DNA from: Allopontixanthobacter sediminis | Lineage (GTDB): Bacteria > Pseudomonadota > Alphaproteobacteria > Sphingomonadales > Sphingomonadaceae | NCBI RefSeq assembly: GCF_009828115.1 | Contig: NZ_WTYL01000001.1 | Coordinates: forward strand, 124,001 to 188,000 | Length of the DNA: 64,000 nt | Reading direction: 5' to 3' | Position numbers and translations under genes: made by a program | In this document: piece after piece, positions 1-6,444 of the stretch | Layout: each line of letters opens with the position of its first letter | How positions within the stretch are numbered: position 1 is the first letter of the stretch | The notes under the pieces: generated by a model | The model's input: the letters and a program-made list of their open reading frames with translations, nothing else | Told to the model about the DNA's origin: nothing | Databases searched by the model: none

Positions 1-186
1 GGGCTTTCCGAGGATGGATCGACCATTGATCGTGCGGCGCGGTTGCTGTGCATGAAGCCGAACACGATCAAGGTTTATGCCCGCGAATTCCTGATCGACT
101 TCGCTGATTACCGGCCCTTCGCTCGCGACGAAAAGTCAGGCCGCTCACGGCCGGATCCGACCTATCGCCTTGGTCTCGACCAATGA
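1..186 (+). CDS. C-terminal fragment of a helix-turn-helix phage protein
   Basis: Frame 1 is open from the left edge of the window to a TGA at 184-186, giving the last 61 residues of a protein whose start is not present. The segment around residues 10-30 (DRAARLLCMKPNTIKVYARE) reads like a helix-turn-helix recognition unit, so a DNA-binding role is likely but not proven. The stop overlaps the ATG of the next small gene at 183, so the two are probably translationally coupled. It is the first of four consecutive HTH-like products. Nothing can be said about its N-terminus. Confidence 0.55.
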   Translation, partial: GLSEDGSTIDRAARLLCMKPNTIKVYAREFLIDFADYRPFARDEKSGRSRPDPTYRLGLDQ

Positions 187-299
187 AGTGCGCCCTAGAC
201 CAAGGCGTCAACACCGCGCTTCTCGCCGGCTGCTGCCTGACTGTGGCGCTGTTCCTCGTTGTCTTTTGTGCCGGGTTTGCGGCGGGGAGGGTGTTTTGA
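183..299 (+). CDS. 38-residue single-pass membrane peptide
   Basis: A short ORF begins with an ATG at 183 that overlaps the stop of the preceding gene (ATGA) and ends with a TGA at 297-299. The centre of the peptide, about residues 12-32, is strongly hydrophobic (leucine, valine, phenylalanine and alanine with three cysteines), which predicts one transmembrane helix. The next gene starts inside its stop codon (TTG at 296), so it sits in a tightly packed early phage operon. The function is unknown. Its support is the overlap pattern and hydrophobicity, so it remains a moderate call. Confidence 0.4.
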   Translation: MKCALDQGVNTALLAGCCLTVALFLVVFCAGFAAGRVF

Positions 300-637
300 A
301 ACCCGCCTTCCAACGCTGGACCCGCCGCGAGTGTGCAGAACTGGAACGTCTGTGGCGCTCCAATGTCAGCGCGAACACCATCGGCAAGTCGCTCGATCGC
401 AGCCGTTCGTCGGTGCTCGGTAAGCTCAGCCGCATGGGATTGCTCTGCATTGAGCGTGATCGGCGTAAGTCGCGGGACCAGCAAATCGTGGCCCGCTACA
501 TCGACGGCGAAACCGCGCGCGACCTGTCCGCCGTGTTCCGCCTGCACCCCGCCTACATCACCCAGCTTGCCCGCGATCATGGCTACAACCGCGGCGCAGG
601 TCGGCCTCGTCATATCTCTAAAAGGGCCGCTGCCTGA
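296..637 (+). CDS. GcrA-like DNA-binding protein with extra C-terminal HTH
   Basis: The product is 113 residues from a TTG start that overlaps the upstream stop (TTTTGA). Residues 8-42 (W-T-R-R-E-C-A-E-L-E-R-L-W through V-L-G-K-L-S-R-M-G-L) follow the GcrA N-terminal pattern: a WT start, an LW pair, an S-A/N-x-I-G/A helix and a closing V-x-G-K-x-x-R-x-G-L. GcrA is the alphaproteobacterial cell-cycle regulator that works with sigma-70 at methylated GANTC sites. Unlike GcrA, the C-terminal half holds a second HTH-like segment (ARDLSAVFRLHPAYITQLAR) and a basic tail. It may let the phage mimic or redirect host cell-cycle transcription; that role is inference. The TTG start is the weakest part of the call. 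Confidence 0.6.
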   Translation: MKPAFQRWTRRECAELERLWRSNVSANTIGKSLDRSRSSVLGKLSRMGLLCIERDRRKSRDQQIVARYIDGETARDLSAVFRLHPAYITQLARDHGYNRGAGRPRHISKRAAA

Positions 638-825
638 TGCCTCTCCCCCGGCTCCTTTCCCATAACGACCGTCGCCAGCGTCGAGCCGACATGATCGCGG
701 CATATCAGCGGCGTCATGCTTCCTCGCGTACCGTAGCGGCGAAATTCGGCATGTCTGACAGCTATGTGAGGGCTGTCATGCGCCGTGCTGGTGTTTCCAA
801 GCCTTCGGGGTGCCCGCCGCTATGA
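637..825 (+). CDS. Small helix-turn-helix protein
   Basis: This gene encodes 62 residues and starts with an ATG overlapping the preceding stop (TGATG at 635-639). Residues 19-50 are arranged as two helices and a turn (ADMIAAYQRRHASSRTVAAK, then FGMSDSYVRAVMRRAGV), typical of a homeodomain-like or resolvase-like HTH. There is no room for another domain, so it probably acts as a small DNA-binding protein. It belongs to the same overlapping early operon as the GcrA-like gene. No specific family is recognised. Confidence 0.6.
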   Translation: MPLPRLLSHNDRRQRRADMIAAYQRRHASSRTVAAKFGMSDSYVRAVMRRAGVSKPSGCPPL

Positions 826-1013
826 ACGTCACCGGCTTCCACGGGCGCAAGGCTCGCACCAAGAACGAGATGATGACCGCGCTTCGGTCCATGCTCATCA
901 TGCGGCGGTCACTGGACGGCATCGCGGCGGATTCCATTGCGCGCTCCTACGGGGTTTCGATCCCGGTTGCGGAACAAATGATCGCCGATGAGCGGAAGCG
1001 GAGGGCGGCGTGA
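822..1013 (+). CDS. Small helix-turn-helix protein
   Basis: The ATG at 822 overlaps the previous stop (ATGA), giving 63 residues. An ATG at 810 in the same frame is possible but would increase the overlap. The middle (SLDGIAADSIARSYGVSIPV) resembles an HTH with the usual A-x-x-x-G-V-S turn, and the C-terminus is basic (DERKRRAA). It has the same size and layout as the preceding gene and may be an old duplicate, though identity is low. Its function is unknown beyond probable DNA binding. Confidence 0.55.
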   Translation: MNVTGFHGRKARTKNEMMTALRSMLIMRRSLDGIAADSIARSYGVSIPVAEQMIADERKRRAA

Positions 1014-1450
1014 ACTTCGCCGATCTCGAAACCTCGCTCAAGCCCGTGCCGCAATTCTTCGTGCAGGCACCCGACAAGCGCAAGGACTGGCCGGAGGTTG
1101 ATCGGCAAGCGACGTTTTTCTCGACGCTGCGCATGGCTGCACCGCGGCTGCTGGTGTTCGCCAATGCCAACGCCGGGAAGCGCAGCCCCCGCATGGCCAG
1201 GAAAGAGGGCATCCTTGGGGGTGTGTTCGATGTCTCGATCGAATGGACGCGGATGCTTCATGCCTACGTGGAGTTCAAGGGTTACGACAAAAGCGGACGC
1301 GCCGGCGTGTTGTCGCCGAACCAGATAGATTTCGGCAATCGTCTCGTTGATCTCGGCATCCCCTGCGCCTGTTTTTTCGATCCTTACGACGCGGCCGACT
1401 GGCTGCGCGAACAAGGTTTCCCGGTAGCGGAGATCCGCCGTGCAGCATGA
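1010..1450 (+). CDS. VRR-NUC domain nuclease
   Basis: The product is 146 residues from a GTG start overlapping the upstream stop (GTGA). It matches the small phage VRR-NUC nucleases of the PD-(D/E)xK superfamily: R-K-E-G-I-L-x-G-V-F-D supplies the acidic residue after the conserved glycine, VEFKG the E-x-K motif, and LSPNQIDFGNRL the Q-containing helix after the core strands. A C-terminal FFDPYDAADWLRE helix is also typical. These enzymes are standalone DNA nucleases found near phage replication genes, often associated with replication or recombination intermediates. It lies directly upstream of the primase-helicase, in line with a replication role. Confidence 0.85.
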   Translation: MNFADLETSLKPVPQFFVQAPDKRKDWPEVDRQATFFSTLRMAAPRLLVFANANAGKRSPRMARKEGILGGVFDVSIEWTRMLHAYVEFKGYDKSGRAGVLSPNQIDFGNRLVDLGIPCACFFDPYDAADWLREQGFPVAEIRRAA

Positions 1451-1649
1451 TCCCATCCCGACAGAGCGCTCGCCGCAATCCTTCGACCTCGCCGGTTTCG
1501 CCAAGCGCACCGTGGAGGCGGGAATACTCGCCGCCCGTGATGACAAAAGCGAGATGAAGTTCCGCATAATGCTCGCCCGCCAGTGCGGTTTCCTGAGCGA
1601 TGACGAAACCCGGCTGTGGATTATCCAGCACGACTTAGGGGCCGCGTAA
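1440..1649 (+). CDS. Hypothetical 69-residue protein
   Basis: A short reading frame with a GTG start overlaps the end of the nuclease gene by 11 bases and stops on the A of the next ATG (TAATG). The product is mixed polar and helical with no membrane segment or motif that I recognise. Its position between VRR-NUC and the primase-helicase and the tight overlaps on both sides suggest a real member of the replication operon, perhaps an accessory to the helicase. No function is assigned. Confidence 0.5.
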   Translation: MQHDPIPTERSPQSFDLAGFAKRTVEAGILAARDDKSEMKFRIMLARQCGFLSDDETRLWIIQHDLGAA

Positions 1650-4015
1650 TGGCAACAGATTCCAACACCGCCCTTCAATTCGGGCCCGCATGGTGTTCGC
1701 GCCAGGTGCCGACGTTCAGCGGGATGCACGACACGCATATCGAGGATGGCGACGACTATTCCACGATCACGCTGGCCGATATCTTCACCATGCCGCCCGG
1801 GGATCACGCCAAGGGTGCCGGTCCTGCGTTCATCCCGTCCAGCTACTTCGACTTCGACGCGCGCAAACATGCCTCGCAGCGGGCCAAGGGCTCGTTCGTG
1901 GCCCTATGCGGCGACATCGATAGCGGTGACCATAGCCTTGAACGCATCAAGGGGCTCATGCGCGGGTTCTCGGGCAAGTCGGCCTGCCTGATCTATTCCA
2001 GCGCTCATGCGCGCGCCGGGGATATGCGGTGGCGGATTATCCTGCCGCTGGAAACGCCGGTCTCGTTCGATGACTGGCACGACGCGCAACATGCGTTTTT
2101 CGATTTCATGGAGGAACACGGTGTCGAGATGGACCGCGCCTTGGATCGCGCCGGCCAACCTGTCTATCTGCCCAATGTTCCTGCTGCCCACGCCAAGAGC
2201 GGCACTAGGCTGCGCGATGAAGATGGCAAGCCGCTTTACTATGACCGCGCTACTACGGGCTGCAATGCGCCGGGTCTGGATATCACTACCGGCCCGATTG
2301 CGGTCGCCATTGCCGATATCTTTCGGAAGCGGGCTGCTGATGAGCGCGACCGCGAACGGATCCGCGCCGAAGCCATGGAGCGCCGCGCCAACAAGCCCCA
2401 GACCGAGGGCGGGCCGGTCATGGAGGAATTCAACAAGTCGAACTCGATCGCCACCCTCTTCGAGATGTACGGCTATGAGCAATCGCCGCGCAATCCTGAC
2501 GACTGGCGCTCCCCCAAGCAAACCAGCGATAGTTACGCCACCCGCATCATGGGCGATACTTGGGTCAGTTTGTCGGCGTCCGATGTTGGTGCACGTCTCG
2601 GCGCTGTCTGCAAGGCTGGCTGCTTCGGCGATGCCTACGACTTGTTCGTTCATTACGAGCACGGCGGAGATCACAAGTCCGCGTTCCGCGCCTTGTATGC
2701 CGAGCGCCGCACGTCCGCGCCGGTATCTGCGCCGCCCCCTGTCGACGCGGACGATCCGGGTTGGACCGAGCCTCCGCATGATGACGACACGCAGCCAGAG
2801 GATGTTTTCATGGCGAGTGTGCCGGATGAATTGGCGGAAGAAAAGCCCGAGCTCGACGCAGTTGACGCGTTCGACTTCAATGAAGCGGACATTCCCACCC
2901 GCCCGTGGGTCATCCCCGGCGTCATCCTCTCGGGCTATACGCACATGCTCGCTGCGCCAGGCGGCTCGGGCAAGTCGCTGTTCACCCTGCAAATAGCCAT
3001 TGCGCTCGCTCGCGGGCTTCCTTGGGGCGCATTCGTACCGCGCCGCAAGTGCCGCACCCTCATCATCAATGTCGAGGATGATATCGATGAGCAGCGCCGG
3101 CGTCTCTCGGCCGCGCGCACGGTAATGCAGGGCGGCGATGAACTGCGCGGCATGATCGATCTCGTGCCGGACGCTGCGACTATCGTGGTCGCGGGCCGGT
3201 CGCCTGATGGCCGCACCATCCGCACCATGCCCATAGTCGAAACGCTGGTCGAATATATCCAGCGCCGCGAGATCGATGTCCTGATCGTGGACCCCTTCGC
3301 GGAAACCTTCGAAGGGGACGAAAACGACAACTCCGAAGTCAAATGGGCCATGAAAATATGGCGCGATGAGATTGCCCGCCGCACCGGCTGCGCGGTCTAT
3401 CTCGTCCACCATACCGTGAAACATGCGGGCGGCGGGGCTGGTGATGCCAACGTGATCCGCGGGGCAGGTGCAATCGTCAACAGCACCCGCATCTCTGCTA
3501 CGCTGATGCCCATGACAAGCGAGGATGCCGAGATGATCGGCGTCGACCAGGCCGAGCGACATCTCTACGTCCGATATGACGACGCCAAGGCCAACCAGTC
3601 GCTTAAGACGAACACGGCTCGCTGGTTTGAAAAGGTATCCGTCACGATTGGCAACGGAGACAAGGAAAACCCTTCCGACGAAGTGGGCGCGCTGGTCCCG
3701 TGGATACCGCCTGACGCGTTCGACAACCTCACCGGCAATACGATCAAGATCATCCTCGACAAGGTGGAGGCAGGGCTTCCCAGCGGCGAACGCTACACTG
3801 GTTCGGGCCGCGGCGGGTCCAAGGAATCGGGCCGCTGGGTCGGGTGCCTCATCATGGCCGAAGCGGGGCTGACAGAGCCTCATGCAAAGAAGGTCGCGGG
3901 CACATGGATTGCGAACGGCGTGATGGTCGAAGAGGAATACCATTGCCCTGTCGCGCGCCGCAAAAAGAAGGGCCTTTTCGCACCTGAAAAAGCCCGCCCG
4001 GGAGAGCCCAAATGA
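1649..4015 (+). CDS. Phage primase-helicase fusion (AEP-like N-terminus, RepA-like AAA ATPase)
   Basis: This 788-residue protein is the main replication enzyme of the phage. The N-terminal half (about 1-240) has the acidic GDIDSGDHS and a later RWRIILPLE strand, as in prim-pol-type primases. A middle segment (about 250-350) resembles the primase C-terminal or zinc-less linker seen in such fusions. The C-terminal half is a RepA/RAD55-type hexameric helicase ATPase with Walker A APGGSGKS at about 436-443, LIINVEDD just after it, VLIVDPF as Walker B and VYLVHH as the sensor. Known relatives prime and unwind phage or plasmid DNA. The ATG at 1649 is chosen because it overlaps the upstream stop (TAATG). 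The gene ends just before a 95-bp palindrome that could be the origin it serves. Confidence 0.8.
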   Translation: MATDSNTALQFGPAWCSRQVPTFSGMHDTHIEDGDDYSTITLADIFTMPPGDHAKGAGPAFIPSSYFDFDARKHASQRAKGSFVALCGDIDSGDHSLERIKGLMRGFSGKSACLIYSSAHARAGDMRWRIILPLETPVSFDDWHDAQHAFFDFMEEHGVEMDRALDRAGQPVYLPNVPAAHAKSGTRLRDEDGKPLYYDRATTGCNAPGLDITTGPIAVAIADIFRKRAADERDRERIRAEAMERRANKPQTEGGPVMEEFNKSNSIATLFEMYGYEQSPRNPDDWRSPKQTSDSYATRIMGDTWVSLSASDVGARLGAVCKAGCFGDAYDLFVHYEHGGDHKSAFRALYAERRTSAPVSAPPPVDADDPGWTEPPHDDDTQPEDVFMASVPDELAEEKPELDAVDAFDFNEADIPTRPWVIPGVILSGYTHMLAAPGGSGKSLFTLQIAIALARGLPWGAFVPRRKCRTLIINVEDDIDEQRRRLSAARTVMQGGDELRGMIDLVPDAATIVVAGRSPDGRTIRTMPIVETLVEYIQRREIDVLIVDPFAETFEGDENDNSEVKWAMKIWRDEIARRTGCAVYLVHHTVKHAGGGAGDANVIRGAGAIVNSTRISATLMPMTSEDAEMIGVDQAERHLYVRYDDAKANQSLKTNTARWFEKVSVTIGNGDKENPSDEVGALVPWIPPDAFDNLTGNTIKIILDKVEAGLPSGERYTGSGRGGSKESGRWVGCLIMAEAGLTEPHAKKVAGTWIANGVMVEEEYHCPVARRKKKGLFAPEKARPGEPK

Positions 4016-4035
4016 GCGCGCTAAATCGTTTTTCA

Positions 4036-4108
4036 TTTGACGCAGATTTGACGCAAAGAGTGCGTGAAATAATGGCGGAGCCCTTACAGGGTAAGGTTTT
4101 GACGCAAA
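4036..4108 (+). repeat. Three direct iterons TTTGACGCA(AA)
   Basis: TTTGACGCA occurs at 4036-4044, and TTTGACGCAAA at 4047-4057 and 4098-4108, all in the same direction. A diverged inverted copy, TTTGCCGCAAA, lies at 4131-4141. Short direct repeats after a replication gene are typical of initiator or terminase binding sites. The first six or seven bases (TTTGACG) also begin the dispersed gene-start motif found further on. Confidence 0.7.
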
Positions 4109-4170
4109 TGTGCGCTATAAGCGCGCATCATTTGCCGCAAAACTTGCACTTACCCTTTTCAGGGGCTCCG
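4076..4170. repeat. 95-bp imperfect palindrome (candidate origin or packaging site)
   Basis: Four nested arm pairs fold onto each other: CGGAGCCC (4076-4083) with GGGCTCCG (4163-4170); AGGGTAAG (4088-4095) with CTTACCCT (4149-4156); GTTTTGACGCAAATG (4096-4110) with CATTTGCCGCAAAAC (4129-4143), 13 of 15 paired; and TGCGC (4111-4115) with GCGCA (4123-4127) around a short loop. The stretch between the primase-helicase and the next convincing gene (4016-4234) holds no gene I trust. Its place between replication and terminase genes suits an origin, a cos/pac site or a structured regulatory RNA. The function is inference. Confidence 0.75.
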
Positions 4171-4234
4171 CAGGGTCTCGCTCATCTGACCGCTTCTGTC
4201 TCAAAATCGCCGGTATCAAATGAGGGGCCAAGCC

Positions 4235-4543
4235 ATGCCACAGGGGGCGGCTTTGAATGATGAAACCAGAAAATGGGACACGGGTCTCATCCGGCCATAT
4301 CGACCATGCCCGCCCGACTTTGCCGAGCGCTACATCGAAATCGGCCAAGGCAAGGAGATCGAGGAGCATTACCGGACCAACTGGCGCATCATCTGCCGGT
4401 GGATCGAAGAGGCTGGCGGGGATGCCCTGCGCGCCAAACGTCACAAGGTTTCTGGTGGATTTGCCAGGCCAAACAAACGTGCCAAGCGATATGTGCTCGG
4501 CAAGACACTGACGGCGGTAAGAGCCAGGAAACGGAAGGAGTAG
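4235..4543 (+). CDS. Small basic HTH-like phage protein upstream of terminase
   Basis: The product has about 102 residues. I prefer the ATG at 4235 because a purine-rich GAGGGG lies 7 bases upstream; an in-frame ATG at 4220 would add five residues. The central part (CPPDFAERYIEIGQGKEIEE, then HYRTNWRIICRWIEEAGG) resembles an HTH in which the second helix ends in a conserved W-I-E-E, followed by a very basic tail. Such proteins commonly precede small terminase genes and may assist DNA recognition. Its last codons are formed by the first copy of the dispersed motif (residues LTAVR). Confidence 0.6.
   Translation: MPQGAALNDETRKWDTGLIRPYRPCPPDFAERYIEIGQGKEIEEHYRTNWRIICRWIEEAGGDALRAKRHKVSGGFARPNKRAKRYVLGKTLTAVRARKRKE
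4508..4520 (+). repeat. Dispersed gene-start motif, copy 1
   Basis: CTGACGGCGGTAA lies inside the 3' end of the preceding small gene. Its core G (4510) is 42 bp upstream of the terminase small subunit ATG at 4552. This start also has a Shine-Dalgarno-like AAGGAG at 4535-4540. Confidence 0.85.
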
Positions 4544-4551
4544 GGGGCGGT

Positions 4552-5028
4552 ATGGCACTCACTGCGAAACAGCAAAGGTTCGTCGACGAATATCTGATCG
4601 ACCTGAACGCCACTCAAGCTGCGTTGAGGGCTGGGTATAGCGAAAAGACCTCGTACAGCATTGGGCAGGAAAACCTGAACAAACCTGAAATTGCACAGAT
4701 CATCCAAAAAGCGATGGACGCGAGGTCCGAGCGCACCGAGATCACTGCTGATTATGTGCTGGCCGGCATTCAGGAAATCGCTGAACGATGCCTCCAGCGC
4801 TCGCCAGTGATGGAGGGCTATGGGAAGGAGCGGACCCAAGCCACAGACGGGGAGGGGCGCCATGTCTGGGCTTTTGATGCGACGGGAGCGAACAAGGCGT
4901 TCGAGAACCTCGGCAAGCATCTCAAGCTGTTCACTGACAAGGTTGAGCACTCGGGCAAGATCGCACTCGAACAACTGACCGATGAGGAATTGGCGGCGAA
5001 GATCGCGGCCTATTCCGAAGGTGGCTGA
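4552..5028 (+). CDS. terS: Terminase small subunit
   Basis: The 158-residue product begins LTAKQQRFVDEYLIDLNATQ and continues AALRAGYSEKTSYSIGQENL, the hallmark of the Terminase_2 small-subunit family: an N-terminal HTH that recognises the packaging site, followed by an oligomerisation region and a polar C-terminus ending EQLTDEELAAKI. It forms the ring that selects phage DNA and stimulates the large subunit. Start 4552 is supported by AAGGAG upstream and by the family start pattern. It overlaps the large terminase and follows copy 1 of the dispersed motif. Confidence 0.9.
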   Translation: MALTAKQQRFVDEYLIDLNATQAALRAGYSEKTSYSIGQENLNKPEIAQIIQKAMDARSERTEITADYVLAGIQEIAERCLQRSPVMEGYGKERTQATDGEGRHVWAFDATGANKAFENLGKHLKLFTDKVEHSGKIALEQLTDEELAAKIAAYSEGG

Positions 5029-6403
5029 TACAGTCCTGCTTGAACGACTGGCGCTGGTTCGGGAACAGGACCGGCGTAGGCAGCTGAAAGGGCAACACTC
5101 CGCCCTGTTCAAGCGCACCGAAAAGCAGGAATCCCAATTTGATGCCGTAAATGGCTCAGCGCGACATGTCCTGGCATACGGCGGATCGAGATCGGGCAAG
5201 ACGTTCGGCTTCTGCGAGATTGTTGCCGAGCGGGCGTTACAGGCCCCCAATTCTCGGCACCTGATAGCCCGGCTCCACAACATCGACGTGCGTCAATCGG
5301 TCATGCTGGACACATGGCCAAAGATGATGGCGCTGGCTTTTCCCGACGTCGAATGCGTGATCAACAAGTCGGACCAGTTTGCCACATTCCCGAATGGCAG
5401 CGAGGTCTGGTTTGGCGGGTTGGATGACAAGGACCGGGTTGAGAAGATACTCGGTAAAGAATTTGCGACCATCTACGTCAACGAAAGCAGCCAGGTCGCA
5501 TACGAAACGATCCTGACCCTGCGCACCCGCCTAGCCCAATCTTGCACCACGGCGCATGGCGATCGCCTACCTCTCAAAATGCTCTACGACCTCAACCCGA
5601 CCGGCCGCGGGCATTGGAGTTATCGTGAGTTTGTAGAGCTGGTTAACCCGGTGGATGGCAGGGCAATCAATCCAGAGTCGCGCGCTCATATCGTCCTCAA
5701 CCCAGCGGACAACCCACATCTGCCGCAGGAATATCTCGATGAGCTAGACGAGTTGCCAGACCGGCAGAGGCAGCGGTTCCGTGATGGTAAATATCTATCT
5801 GAGGTTCCCGGCGCGCTGTGGTCACTGACCGAGCGCGATGCTGAAGATGGGCGCAAGATACCGGGTATTGACCAGCTGCGCGTCCACGTCATGCCAGCTT
5901 TCAAACGGGTAGTGATTGGCGTCGATCCATCCGGCTCAGATGGCACCGGCGGCGATATCCAAGGCATCGTTGTTGTAGGTCTTGGTGTTGATGATCATGC
6001 CTACGTGATTGCCGATCGATCCTGCCGGCTATCCCCCGAGGGATGGGCGCGCACGGTTGCCAAAGCCGGAGAGGACTTTGGCGCGGACAAGGTGGTGGCG
6101 GAAAAGAACTACGGCGGCGCGATGGTGGAATCTGTTTTGCGCGCTGCCGATCTGAACATGCCAGTGAAGCTGGTGAACGCCACTCGAGGAAAGCATATTC
6201 GCGCTGAGCCGATTGGTGCACTGTATGAGCAGGGGCGCGTCCACCACATTGGCGCATTCTCCGATCTCGAAGAGCAAATGACCATGACCACGACAACGGG
6301 GTATCAAGGTGGCGGATCACCTGACCGGATGGACGCCCTGGTATGGGCCCTGACCGAGTTGATGCTCGGCAAATCCCGCAGCTACGACCTCTCGACACTT
6401 TGA
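5021..6403 (+). CDS. terL: Terminase large subunit (ATPase and nuclease)
   Basis: This is the packaging motor of the phage, about 460 residues from a GTG at 5021. An ATG at 4982 in the same frame would add 13 arginine-rich residues deep inside terS and seems less likely. Visible motifs are Walker A GGSRSGKT at 54-61, the Walker B region ATIYVNESSQ with the catalytic glutamate, and LYDLNPTG as the coupling motif. The C-terminal RNase H-fold nuclease shows VIGVDPSGSDG, VVAEKNYGG and PDRMDALVWAL supplying acidic metal ligands. It hydrolyses ATP to pump DNA through the portal and cuts concatemers. Its stop codon TGA is part of motif copy 2. Confidence 0.92.
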   Translation: MADTVLLERLALVREQDRRRQLKGQHSALFKRTEKQESQFDAVNGSARHVLAYGGSRSGKTFGFCEIVAERALQAPNSRHLIARLHNIDVRQSVMLDTWPKMMALAFPDVECVINKSDQFATFPNGSEVWFGGLDDKDRVEKILGKEFATIYVNESSQVAYETILTLRTRLAQSCTTAHGDRLPLKMLYDLNPTGRGHWSYREFVELVNPVDGRAINPESRAHIVLNPADNPHLPQEYLDELDELPDRQRQRFRDGKYLSEVPGALWSLTERDAEDGRKIPGIDQLRVHVMPAFKRVVIGVDPSGSDGTGGDIQGIVVVGLGVDDHAYVIADRSCRLSPEGWARTVAKAGEDFGADKVVAEKNYGGAMVESVLRAADLNMPVKLVNATRGKHIRAEPIGALYEQGRVHHIGAFSDLEEQMTMTTTTGYQGGGSPDRMDALVWALTELMLGKSRSYDLSTL

Positions 6404-6414
6404 CGGCGGTAACC
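6399..6414 (+). repeat. Dispersed gene-start motif, copy 2
   Basis: TTTGACGGCGGTAACC overlaps the TGA stop of the large terminase. The core G (6402) is 43 bp upstream of the portal ATG at 6445. No Shine-Dalgarno sequence is seen before that ATG; the 12 bases before it are almost all C and A. Confidence 0.9.
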
Positions 6415-6444
6415 ACCACCCGCAAACCAAGCCACACCCCGCCC

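Noticed and set aside
1904-4036. 710-codon open frame on the minus strand
   Set aside because: It is antisense to the primase-helicase, which has clear motifs and codon use. The minus-strand translation shows no recognisable domain; long antisense frames are common in GC-rich DNA.
4012-4260. 82-codon ORF overlapping the end of the primase-helicase (ATGA)
   Set aside because: It runs straight through the 95-bp palindrome and repeats, has no recognisable features and would overlap the better gene at 4235. The ATGA overlap alone was not enough.
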